Source of the DNA: Beta vulgaris subsp. vulgaris
Taxonomy: Eukaryota > Streptophyta > Magnoliopsida > Caryophyllales > Amaranthaceae
Length of the DNA stretch: 64,000 bases
Assembly: GCF_026745355.1 (NCBI RefSeq)
Contig: NC_079210.1
Coordinates: 25,611,029-25,675,028, forward strand
Reading direction: 5' to 3'
Under the pieces are notes generated by a model. The model did not search any database, was not told the origin of the DNA, and was given only the letters and a program-made list of their open reading frames with translations. Shown here piece by piece: positions 1-12,200 of the stretch. The position numbers and the translations under genes were made by a program. Numbering within the stretch: position 1 is the stretch's first letter; each line of letters begins with the position of its first letter.

Positions 1-230
1 CTGAATTATCCAAAACCCTTGTAATCTTACCATCCCCCAACCCCTTATCTTCCCCCTAATTCAAACAATCTTCTTGTTAAACGTGAATATGTTTCTTGAC
101 GTTTAGGATTGCGAACAAATCAAAATTGATATTAGCCTAATCCAAAAAATTAAAATGTATGTCAATTATATTTACAATCATTTGTTATCGTCTACCAAAT
201 AATTTACTAATGTGTATGAGGCTTCCGTAC
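1..230 (-). other. Start of TAT copy 1 intron 6
   Basis: Read on the minus strand, this follows the donor (GT at 230-229) after exon 6. I find nothing resembling the final exon of TAT2 here, so the last TAT1 exon must lie to the left of the window. No other feature is seen. Confidence 0.6.
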
Positions 231-3200
231 CTGGTAAAATGGCCATATTCTCCTCTTTCGCAAGTTTTAAGCAAAAATCAAGATCATCTTGTATATCACT
301 TAACAGAGACAAATCGAGCTTTGCCTGCAGCGTGCCATAATAACAAAGTTAGAGGAAAGGATAAATTATCTAGGAGAAGCCATGAATGTCTTTTGTACAC
401 TCACCATTACAAACATGGAACCTTCTGGCTTACTTGGACATGTAATACATGGAATCTCCTTCAATTTCTCGTAACAAAGGTTTGCATCTAGGCATAGTGT
501 ATTTATGATTTTCGAAAAGAAATCCTCATTCGTTTTCTCGATGATTTGAGGAAGTGCACCCTACAAAGTCATTCCAATTGTTCCATTAATATTCAGAATA
601 GCAAGATGCAAAGAGAAAATTTGTAGATCACCAAATGTAGGCAAATGAGAAGGAAAGAATATAAACTCGGTAACTGTATTCTTTCCACTTAAAACCCTAT
701 TAACCTATTTCTTGCCATCGTGTGATGACATTTTTCCCCAATATCAAGTACATTTATCACAGAAGCAGCATTAAGCTCTCGTGCAACTACAATAGACCAG
801 ATCTCTATCGTAGGCTCATAGAATGTGCTTGATTAATTTAGACATGCAATGTTTGTACCTTATATTCTCAAGCCTTAACAAAAAGATCCTTCTAACTCTG
901 AAGAGCACATAAGGCTCTTTTGCCAGTTGGTTGTAAATAGTAATGAGAATGATTTTGTATGTAAATTTATGAAGAAAATTATTGTTCATTTTCATGGTAA
1001 TGCTAATTTATTCTAACTGTCTATTTTTCTTCATAAATTTTCATTCCCATAGAATACCAGCATGTAGGTGGTAATGCAAATTACTTCCTATTGGAGAAAA
1101 AAACAAAGTTTAGGAGTGACATTGCTTTTCCGTGGAGAAAAAAAAAGCACAAATTTGAGGGTTGAAATTGCCGCCTCATGGAGGTTTTAAATGTGATTCC
1201 CTTGTAATATTTCACTTAAAATTCATTCTCATTACCACAATTTATTCAATACTGACAAACGAGCCACTAAAGTTACGGGATCCTCTCACATGTAGTGTTG
1301 TTCATTTGTTGTCATCTGGAAGATTGTCAAATCAGCCAAATTAGATCAAATGAGACAAAAAATAAGTGCTACATAGCACATACCACCTAAGAATTTGTAA
1401 AGCCTTAGTAAGCTTGAAAGGATTCCCAAAAACTTTTAGGACCCGTTCTGTCGTCTTTAATAAATGATGGTAAGAAGAATGAATTTTAAGTGTAATGTTA
1501 CAAGGGAAAAATCCTTAAAATCTTCGTGGGGAGACAATTTCAAACCCGAAGTTCTCTTTTTTTTCCATGAGGAAACAATTTCACCCCTCAGTTGTGTTTT
1601 TTCTCCAAGGAAAAGCAATTTTCATTACCACTAAAAGATTGTTGTAATCCTCCATAATTTTATGAATTTTATAAATATATTATAATGTATATTTTTATAT
1701 ATTTTAGTATTTAAATAATTAATTTCTTAGAGTGTTGACTATTTTAAAGTCTATGGAGTATTTAATGTTTTTAAAAATAATCAAATTTAATAGTTTAATT
1801 ATTTTTGAGTTGTAGTATAAAAGATTTTAAAATGGGTTAAACGAGCCCAACTCAACTCAAGCACCCAATCATTTATTTCAAAATTCCAAACACAAATCCC
1901 TAAGCTCACAAGGGGTTACGGGTTACCTATATAAACCCAATGTAAACTGAAAGTTCCCACACTAAAAATCACTCACCCTAATTTTCTCCCTCTCCTCCCC
2001 CATGGTTCCCCTCCCCTTCGATTCTTCTTCATTCTCTCTCGTTCGATCAGCACTCGCCCACCATCGTCGACCACCGCTACCGTTCAGCAGCCCAGTCGCC
2101 TCCCCCTTTCGGCGTCCTTCCTCTCCTCTTCTTGGTTTATTTATTCCTCCTCTATTTTATTTAATGTTAAGTTTTTGCTTTAAGTTTTGTTTTAATGGTT
2201 TGATTATTAAAGTTTGTAACATTCATGATTTAAATATAAATTTAGGTTATATGATTTGTATAGTAAAGTAATAAAATTTCAAATTTATTAATCATGTTTA
2301 AGTTAGGGTTTCAAGCATCAAGGTATAGATTTTTAAGGTTTTATGAGTTGAAAATTATAGTACTATATTATAATTTATGAAAATTGAGTGTTGTAATGTT
2401 TATGATTATATTTAAGTATATTTTAATGAGTTTTAAACATATTATAAGTTGCTGAAATTCTTATTAGTCTGCTTATGATGGAGTTTTAAATGTCAAAGTA
2501 TGGTTTTGAGGGATTTTAATGACTAGTATGGTAGTACTATACTAGAAGACATTAATAATTGAAGTTTTAATGATTAAAAAGGATTTAAAACTCTTTTAAT
2601 GAAGGTTTAAAATATTTTAAAGTTGGTGGAAATATATTTGAGTAATGATTATTAGTTGAATCCATATCACCTAATGTCATCCATCCTTATACCTATAAGG
2701 ATAAGAAAGGCCTAAGGATTATGAACAAGAATATGTTATCTAAGTTAGCATGGTTGGGTTATACCCCTCGCACTCTTGTCCAAAACTATATCACTGCTTG
2801 GTAGACAAGGAAAAATAGTATCACATATTTTCATAAAGGATCATACCTTTGGAAAAGCATTTGGAGAACTATACTTTGAGAGATTTTTCTAGTGCTAGAA
2901 CAACTTCAGTAGAGTTTTCATATGCCTTTTTCCTCAAAACAAAAGTTCACATTGCCTTCCATATGCTTCATTTGGAAAACATCATTATTATCCTAAGTAC
3001 GGAGAACCCTCTTCCTTGCATGAGCTTATTTTTTTATTTCTAATGAACATATGAAATCAGAGAAAAATATTGTAATTGAAATCATTGATCAACCTCCCGC
3101 ATACCATTAAGTTATTTAAGTTCAAAGCTTCGAATGTGAAATTGTCATGATGTCTACCTAATAAGTTTCCTCCACCATACCTCTTACCAACATTCCCCTA

Positions 3201-6200
3201 AGCGAAGTGGACCTCCCTCCCTCTTACTAGTAAAAGATAAACATGGATGTATCCTTTGTACATATTGATATACCAATATTATGGTGGGGAAGGACGTCGG
3301 CTCTAAAAGATGGATGTATCACACTTTTAAAGGCAAAGGTAGGTGCTTAGTTTAGAAAATTGTAGACTTGATGGACATTATCGAATTAATCCAAAAGTAA
3401 TAATTATTGAATCTGATACCAAAGAGCACCCTTGATAATCTGGAATCCCGAAGCTATTATTGATATAATATCTTCATTCTAGGAGCTAAATTATGCTTTT
3501 GAGGAATTGAAGAATGTATTGCAACTTTGCAGACGTCTTACCTAACCCCCTGTTGGAACATTTATAGGGTAATGGGTTTGAAACTCATAAGGGTATGTAC
3601 TAGAAGAGGAGGAGGTCTAGTATGCAAAAGGCTAGAGTGCATCAAGTGGCAAAACGCATTGATAAACCAAGGGAGACAGAAGACTGGCCGCGAGTCGCGA
3701 CAACCGTCGCGAGTCGCGACCAGTGGCCCGTCGCGAGTCGCGACAGGTGTCGCGGGTCGCGACCAGCGCCTCGCGACTCGCGAGCTTCTTCGCGAGTCGC
3801 GACGTGTCTTCTGCCTTGGAATGCGAAAAGATGCCTTGACGGTTTTATGTCCGTTGTGATGTTATGGCCTCATTTTAATGACCTTTAAGGTCCTTAAATC
3901 AGCTGATTAAAGGCCTTTGATGGGTGATTAACATGGGGGTTATGGATTAACTACTCTAGTCAATGAAAGGTTTATTCTTCCTATATAAACCTTGGGATTC
4001 CTATGAGTGAAGGGTTAGAAGAAAATCAGAATTTTCTATTCTATACTCTCTCAAATACTTCTTGCTTAGCTTAAGAGAAAACTTGCAATCTTCTCTTGAG
4101 TGTTCTTCACAAACACAAAAACAAGTTCTTGTTGATTCACTTAGAAGATCATCTAAGTGGATTGTTTCTCTCCATTGTATCTCATTAGTTATTTCGTGTT
4201 AACCCGGTGATCCTAGAGGGGCGAAATTAAACTAATAGGAAAGCGTAGTTTCCGTGCCTTGGAGTGGATATCCGGTTCTCTCATTGATCACACACTAACA
4301 ATCTATTAGTTTAATTTCTTTCTTTTCGGATATGGCTCAATCACTCAAGGACATGACTATGAACTTCCAAAAGTTGGATAAGTTTGAGGGGGTGGGCTAT
4401 CGGAGGTGGCAAAAGAAGATGCACTTCTTGTTGACCGCCTTGAATGTGGTGTATGTGTTATCAACTCCTATGCCACCACTCCCGGAAGATGGAGAGGAAG
4501 AGCCTCTTGAGACTACTAGGAAGAGGATCAAGTGGGAGAATGATGACTACATTTGTCGTGGTCATATTCTCAACTCTCTCACCGACCCGTTGTTTGATCT
4601 CTACCAAAATGTGGAGAGTGCAAAGGAACTTTGGGACGCTCTTGAGGCCAAGTACATTTCGGAAGATGCTTCAAGTAAGAAATTCCTTGTTAGTAATTTT
4701 AATTCTTTTAAAATGACTAATGATCGGCCTATTATGGAGCAATTCCATGAGGTTCATCATATTTTGAACCAAATAAGATCACATGGTATGGTGATGGATG
4801 AGGCAATTGCGGTTGCCTCAATCATTGACAAATTACCAAATTCTTGGAAAGATACAAAACATCTTTTAAAACATAAAAAGGAAGACATGTCCATGGAGCA
4901 ATTAGGAACTCATCTTCGTATTGAAGAGGGGATCCGGGCTCAAGATGGGGTTAAGGATACTACTCCTAGTATTCCTAAATCTACCGTTAATTTGGTAGAG
5001 GTTGGTGGGTCTAGTAAGACCAAGAAATCCAACAACAACAACAACAACAACTTTAACAAAACCAATGTTGCAAACAAGAAGAGGAAGACCCTCTCTTGTT
5101 GGATATGCAATGGTCCTCATCTTAAGAGGGATTGTCCTTCTAACAACAAGAAGAAGACAAAGAACACACAACCTAGTGTTGTTCAAAACCAAGGTAACAA
5201 TGCACATGTTAATGTAATTGAAGAAATGCATTTTGTTGCTATGATTTCTGAAATTATGTGTGTGCAGGTTGATGATTCTTGGTGGATAGATTCGGGAGCC
5301 TCTAGACATGTGTGCAATAACAAGGATTTCTTCAAGTCTTTGAAAGATTTGGATGATGGTCCAATCTTGTATATGGGGAATGATTCTACGGTAAAGGCTA
5401 GAGGCATAGGCCAAGTAGAATTGTTGTTAACCTCGGGAAAGACTTTAACTCTCCGGGATGTTGTGTATGTACCGGAAGTTAGGAAGAATCTTGTGTCAGG
5501 AGGTCTCTTGAATAAGTATGGTTTTAAAGTTGTTTTTGAGTCGGATAAATTTGTACTTTCCAAGGGTGGTATTTTTGTTGGACAAGGTTTCTTTTGTAAT
5601 GGAATGTTTAAATTTAGTATTGATAATAAAATTGGTACTAGTTCTATTTACATGCTTGATGTTTCTTCTCTATGGCACAATCGTTTATGTCATGTGAATT
5701 ATCGTAGATTATATGACATGTCTAAAATGGGGTTGATACCTCCTTTCGATTTAAAGTTAGAGAAGTGTCACACTTGCGTGCTAAATAAAATTACAAAAAA
5801 TCCTTATCCTAGTGTGACTAGACAAACGGTATTGCTTGAATTGGTGCATAGTGACTTGTGTGACTTTCATAGTTCACCTTCTTTAGGAAATAAAAATATA
5901 TTGTAACTTTTATTGATGATTTTTCAAGGTTTTGTTACATATATTTATTATTTACTAAAGATGAAGCACTAGAAAAGTTTAAGACCTTTAAAATCGAAGT
6001 GGAACTCCAACTTAATCAAAAGATTAAAAGACTTCGAACGGATAGGGGTGGTGAATATTATAATCCAAGTTATTTTAGTTCCATTGGTGTAATTCATGAA
6101 ACAACCGCCCCATACTCACCTCAAAGTAATGGTATAGCGGAAAGGAAAAATAGGGTCCTAAAAGAAATGGTTAATACCATGCTTTCTAATTCGGGTCTTA

Positions 6201-9200
6201 ATGACGGTTTTTGGGGTGATGCAATTTTAACTGCATGTTACATTTTAAATCGAGTTCCTAATAAAAGGAATAAGACTACCCCTTATGAACTTTGGTGTAA
6301 TAAAAAGCCTAATCTCAATTACCTTAAGGTATGGGGTTGTAGGGCAATTGTCAAATTGACGGAACCTAAAAGGAAAACTTTAGGTGAAAAAGGAATTGAT
6401 TGCATTTTTATAGGCTATGCGGTACATAGCAAAGCCTATAGGTTTTATGTCATTGAGCCCAATGACTTTGTCTCTATTCACTCCGTGATAGAGTCAAGGG
6501 ATGCAATATTTGATGAGACTAGATTCTCATCGATTCCAAGACCAAAGGACATGATACCTAGTACTAGTTCCAATGTTGTAGATGACATTTCAATTGATCA
6601 TGATACTACAACACCGGAAATTAGGAAAAGTAAAGAATTAGAAAAGAGAAATCTTTTGGACCGGATTTTCAACTATATTTAGTTGAAGGGTCAAGGGAGT
6701 CAATTTCGACTCAAATTTCATATTGTTACAATATGGAGGAGGATCCTAGGTCCTTTGATGAGGCTATGAAGTCTCATGATTCTGCTTTCTGGAAAGAGGC
6801 AGTGAATGATGAAATGGATTCTATAATGGGTAATCACACTTGGATTTTAGCTAATTTACCTCCCGGTTGCAAACCCCTAGGTTGTAAATGGATTTTTGTA
6901 AGGAAAAAGAAAATCGATGGAACCATACTAAAACATAAGGCCCGGTTAGTGGTCCAAGGTTTTAGGCAAAGATATGGTATCGATTACTTTGATACTTATG
7001 CTCCAGTAGCTAGAATAGCTACTATTAGACTATTGATAGCATTAGCTGCGATTCATGGTCTAGTAATTCACCAAATGGATGTAAAAACTGCTTTTCTTAA
7101 TGGTGAATTGGAGGAGGAAGTGTACATGAATCAACCTGAAGGGTTTGTGGTTAAAGGTCAAGAAACTAAAGTTTGCAAATTGTTAGATCTTTGTATGGTC
7201 TTAAACAAGCACCTAAGCAATGGCATCAAAAATTTGATGAAGTTGTGTTGTCTAGTGGGTTCAAAATAAATCAGTCCGATAAGTGTGTATATAGCAAATT
7301 TGATAATAACGGTAAAGGAGTTATAATTTGCTTATATGTTGATGATATGCTTATTTTTGGGACTGATTTGGAACAAGTGGAAAAGACCAAAGTCTTCCTT
7401 TCCTCTAGCTTCTCCATGAAAGATTTGGGTGAAGCGGATGTTATTCTAGGTATTAGAATAATAAGAGGGAAAGGGTCGTTTTCTTTATCACAATCTCATT
7501 ATATTGAGAAAGTGGTCAAGAGGTATAATGAGTCAAATTCGACTCATTTTGCTACTCCTATGGATCCTAGTATTCACTTGGTTCCGAGTAGTGGTACTCC
7601 AATTTCACAATTGGAGTATGCAAGCTTAATTGGAAGCTTGATGTATGCTATGACTAGCACTCGGCCGGATATAGCCTTTGCTATTGGCAAGCTCAGTAGG
7701 TATACTAGTAATCCTAGTATGTTGCATTGGCAAGCATTGAGAAGAGTGTTAAGGTACTTGAATAAGACCTTGGATTATGTCATAACATACAATAGAGAAC
7801 CTTCTATCTTAGAAGGTTACTCGGATGCTAGTTGGATTTCGAATAAGGAAGATTATTCATCCACTAGTGGTTGGGTGTTTCTTCTTGGAGGAGGTGCCAT
7901 TTCATGGGCTTCCAAGAAGCAAACATGTATAACGGATTCCACTATGGCATCGGAATTCATTGCTTTGGCTTCTTGTTGCCAAGAAGCGGAATGGCTAAGG
8001 AATGTGTTGAGTGAGGTGGACTTATGGGTGAAACCAATGTCACCTCTTGCTATCCATTGTGATAGTGCATCAACCATAGCTAAAGCATATAGTGAAGTCT
8101 ACAATGGCAAGTCAAGGCACATTGGAGTTAGACATAGCTATGTGCGGGAAATGATAAGGAATAGTTGTATAACTATTAATTTTGTTCGGTCTAGTTTGAA
8201 CTTGGCGGATACGTTTACAAAACCGTTGTCAAGGGAACTAGTGAACAAAATGAACAAAGGGATGGGTCTTAAGCCTATTGATCAACCTATGGTGAAGGAA
8301 AACTCTATTTGATGTCTAATACAACGTTAGATCTCAAATTCAAGGAGGATAGTACTTCTCTAAGAGGTTGGGAGCACTTGTTTAATACATCCCGAGGTTA
8401 GTGCTTGTTGCTACAATGATAAAGAGGTTGAATTTTATTCTTAATAAATCTTTGATAAGGTGCTCAATTGTAGGAGCATGTCCGGAAAGATTTACCTATG
8501 TAAGCTAGAAGTTTGGCCGCTTCATCAAGTCTTAGGCTTGACTTGGAATGCTTATGAATGGATATGGACACCAAGGCTTCATAGGTGTCGGAGGTTTTAA
8601 GAACCTAGTTTATGTTTTGTGTATTAGTAACTTCAATAATTTGTAATGGTTATATGATTCAAAGCTTTGTCTATCATTATGATCTAAATTATTGTAAAGA
8701 TTACTTTTACTAAATGGAAATTCAATCGTTAGATATTTCCATGATGCATGAACATGTGTGTTTGCGATTTATAGCAAGTTGAAAAACTTTTCAACATTAC
8801 CCTATAAATGGGAGGAGGATTGTTGGAACATTTATAGGGTAATGGGTTTGAAACTCATAAGGGTATGTACTAGAAGAGGAGGAGGTCTAGTATGCAAAAG
8901 GCTAGAGTGCATCAAGTGGCAAAACGCATTGATAAACCAAGGGAGACAGAAGACTGGCCGCGAGTCGCGACAACCGTCGCGAGTCGCGACCAGTGGCCCG
9001 TCGCGAGTCGCGACAGGTCGCGGGTCGCGACCAGCGCCTCGCGACTCGCGAGCTCTTCGCGAGTCGCGACGTGTCTTCTGCCTTGGAATGCGAAAAGATG
9101 CCTTGACGGTTTTATGTCCGTTGTGATGTTATGGCCTCATTTTAATGACCTTTAAGGTCCTTAAATCAGCTGATTAAAGGCCTTTGATGGGTGATTAAAT

Positions 9201-12200
9201 GGGGGTTATGGATTAACTACTCTAGTCAATGAAAGGTTTATCTTCCTATATAAACCTTGGGATTCCTATGAGTGAAGGGTTAGAAGAAAATCAGAATTTT
9301 CTATTCTATACTCTCTCAAATACTTCTTGCTTAGCTTAAGAGAAAACTTGCAATCTTCTCTTGAGTGTTCTTCACAAACACAAAACACAAGTTCTTGTTG
9401 ATTCACTTAGAAGATCATCTAAGTGGATTGTTTCTCTCCATTGTATCTCATTAGTTATTTCGTGTTAACCCGGTGATCCTAGAGGGGCGAAATTAAACTA
9501 ATAGGAAAGCGTAGTTTCCGTGCCTTGGAGTGGATATCCGGTTCTCTCATTGATCACACACCTAACACCCCCTTCGTAAGGATCCTGTTAAAAAATAAGA
9601 CTCCTCCACAAAATATGATCCATGATCTAAAAAATACCTGAATGAAGGTTGCAGGATCAGAAGAGATGTTGAGGAAGCTCTTAATGCTCTCCACAAGCTG
9701 GAACAAAAGAACACACAGGCCGACAGGTTAGTATCTTGGTGATTTCTGCTAGAGAAAAATAAAATGAATTATGTATCCAAATCGAAAGACAAAATCAGCA
9801 TAAGTTCCTAGTGTATCGCGAATAGTACCTGAATCAAATGTGAACATCTATATAGAAATATATAATGTGATCAAGAGTACTCAACGTCTAAACAGAACAT
9901 GAAATTGGGTGAAGAGTTGTTGGAGGTATGTCATTCATACGATATGTGTATCTCTAAAAGATAGCTTATAGGATCGGTTAAGAGTTACAATAAATTAATA
10001 TAATTGAGTAATCGATATGTTTAACCGGAAACTGTTATCCATTGGCAAAATTATTATTAAAGATATTTGCAACTTAATTAGTACTAATCCTATAGGGTTC
10101 CACACATTCACATAGGTCAAACCATGAATATATATTTAGGCTAAGGTTGAATAAATGTATTTAAGGAGGCTTTGGACTACATTAGTGGAGTGAACAACGA
10201 CATATTGCTTATTGATTAAGAGTTGGTTTGTTGTTAGGATATGTTCCTAAAAGTTAGTTAACTCTAATTCTAGGGGATTCCATTATAAGATATTCATCCT
10301 AAATAATCTAAGCTACCTAATAATTTATAGTAGTACATTACGTGAATATCTTCTTGACCCCAAAGCTTATTGTACAAAAGTGAGGTACAAAGTACGTGAG
10401 AGTAAGAGTCTAAGAGATATACTTTGCTCTTCCTGTCCCAAGATATGAGTGTCACAATTCGATTATGTGGTGTGCTAGCCATTAGAAGGACATCAAGTAA
10501 GGTTCTCAAGAAAGTAACCTGATGGAATCTGCTAATTGCAGATGCTCTATAAAGGTATATTAATGTGCATAATGGGTTCATGAATTAATATGCATGTAGT
10601 TTTGATTTTGATATGTTTCCACAAACTATATGTTTTTATGAAAACCCTTCAGTAGGCATATCTCATAAAGAATAATCCCTGCATCTATATTAATATACTG
10701 ATCTAAAGGTCATTTCTTGGTCTGAGTAATCTTAAAACATTAAAATATGGGTTGAAACTCCCTAATTTTTTTGGATTTAAAATCCAATGCCACGTAAGAA
10801 GGTTAGCAACACATTTCAACGAACAAGTCCATCGTCGAAATAGTATGACATTATTTCTACTACTCAGGCTCCCGGTGTCAAAATGCTTAATAAAATACCT
10901 TTCCGGAAAGCGAAATGGGCCAACAATTCCAACTCACTACTATGTTGTGACCTACATGTATTTTAAGCCAATTGAGTTCGTTTAGGGCCTGAAGAAAACA
11001 TTTTCATACTTTCGAGATTTTATTTTTGCCTAATTTTCGTATCAGGGTTTTATTGAGATTATTTAAATGTTTTTGGTCATCATTAAAAGACAGTTTTTTA
11101 GGATCATGGATATTATTTTTACATGCTTTTTGATTCTAGGGCGTCTTGTTCTTTCATAGCTAGTTTATCCGTTGAAAAGTTAGGAAAAGGAAGTTATTCT
11201 GCGTTACATTAGACCATATGAGATCTTGGAGCGAATTGGGGAAGTAGCTTATAAATTAGCCTTACCAATGGAGTTAGCTCATGTTCATAATGTCTTTCAT
11301 GTGTCTCAACTTCGAAAATATGTCCATGATCCTATCCATATCATTCAACCTAAAACCATTGAACTAGATGAGACCTTATCTTTTGAACAACGCCCAGTTA
11401 GGACCTTTGACACCAAAAAGAGAAGTACCGGAACAAGGCGGTAAAACTAGTCAAGGTGTTATGGTCAAGCAAACTTCTGAAGAGGCTACTTGGGAAGCCG
11501 AAGATGATATGAAAAACCGATATCCCGAACTTTTTCAGCAGGTACGCTTGAGTTTCGGGGACGAAACTCTTTAAGGGGGGTATAATGTGATACCAACTTT
11601 TTGTTTGCATATTAGTAGCGAACGATAACGTTAAAGTTCGAGGACGAACTTTCTTTTAAGGGAGAGTAGATGTAATATCCCAAATTTTTATAACTATTTT
11701 ATAAAATTAATATTGTTATAATAAGATTTTATAATTATAAAATTCTGAAAAATAAAGTAAAATCATAATAAATCAGATTTTTTTATGAAACTGTTTTTAT
11801 TTATTAAATCAGATTATTATCTTTTTTTAAAAAAAAAGAATTTCGAAATCAGTATTTTTTTAAAAAAAAAAACAGATTTTCCGTTCAAAAAAAAAAGATA
11901 GAGAGAAAAGAAAATTCTGAATACTTATCTTTTAATTAAAACCCTAGATATATATATATATATACCCTAAACACCCAAAAATCTCCCCGTAATACACTTT
12001 CTTCATCTTTTTGGTAAGCTCTAAATTTCAGATCTAGAATCACCATTGTTGTATTTCGAAGGTTTCAACCAAAAAATAAAATAAAATAAAATTTTAAACT
12101 CAACCCCACAATTCCGGTGACTTGGCCGGTGTATGATGTCGGTCTTCTTCTTCTCTTTCTTCTTCTTTCTTCTTTCTTCTTTTTCTTTTTTATTCTTTCC

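Larger units (their letters stand above)
3551..4300 (+). repeat. 5' LTR of copia element
   Basis: 750 bp, TG...CA ends, TATATAA at 3983-3989. An array of CpG-rich TCGCGA palindromes lies in U3. Confidence 0.95.
3551..9567 (+). mobile_element. Full-length Ty1/copia LTR retrotransposon (TSD CCCCC)
   Basis: A 6.0-kb element with LTRs 3551-4300 and 8821-9567, both TGTTGG...CTAACA, flanked on each side by CCCCC (3546-3550 and 9568-9572). It contains gag-protease-integrase-RT-RNase H in copia order and a polypurine tract before the 3' LTR. It sits in intron 4 of TAT1, antisense to that gene, with its right end about 70 bp from exon 4. By hand alignment the LTRs show no base substitution, only about seven small indels, so insertion was recent. 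Three frameshifts break the polyprotein as given. Confidence 0.96.

Noticed and set aside
2002..2271. An 89-codon ORF after a TATA box
   Set aside because: The first half is P/S-rich from CT-rich leader-like DNA and the second half is AT-rich translation; no domain or splice partner found.
10752..10985. A 77-codon ORF
   Set aside because: It crosses into the LTR-like repeat at 10801 and only partly reflects the old pol end; not a gene by itself.
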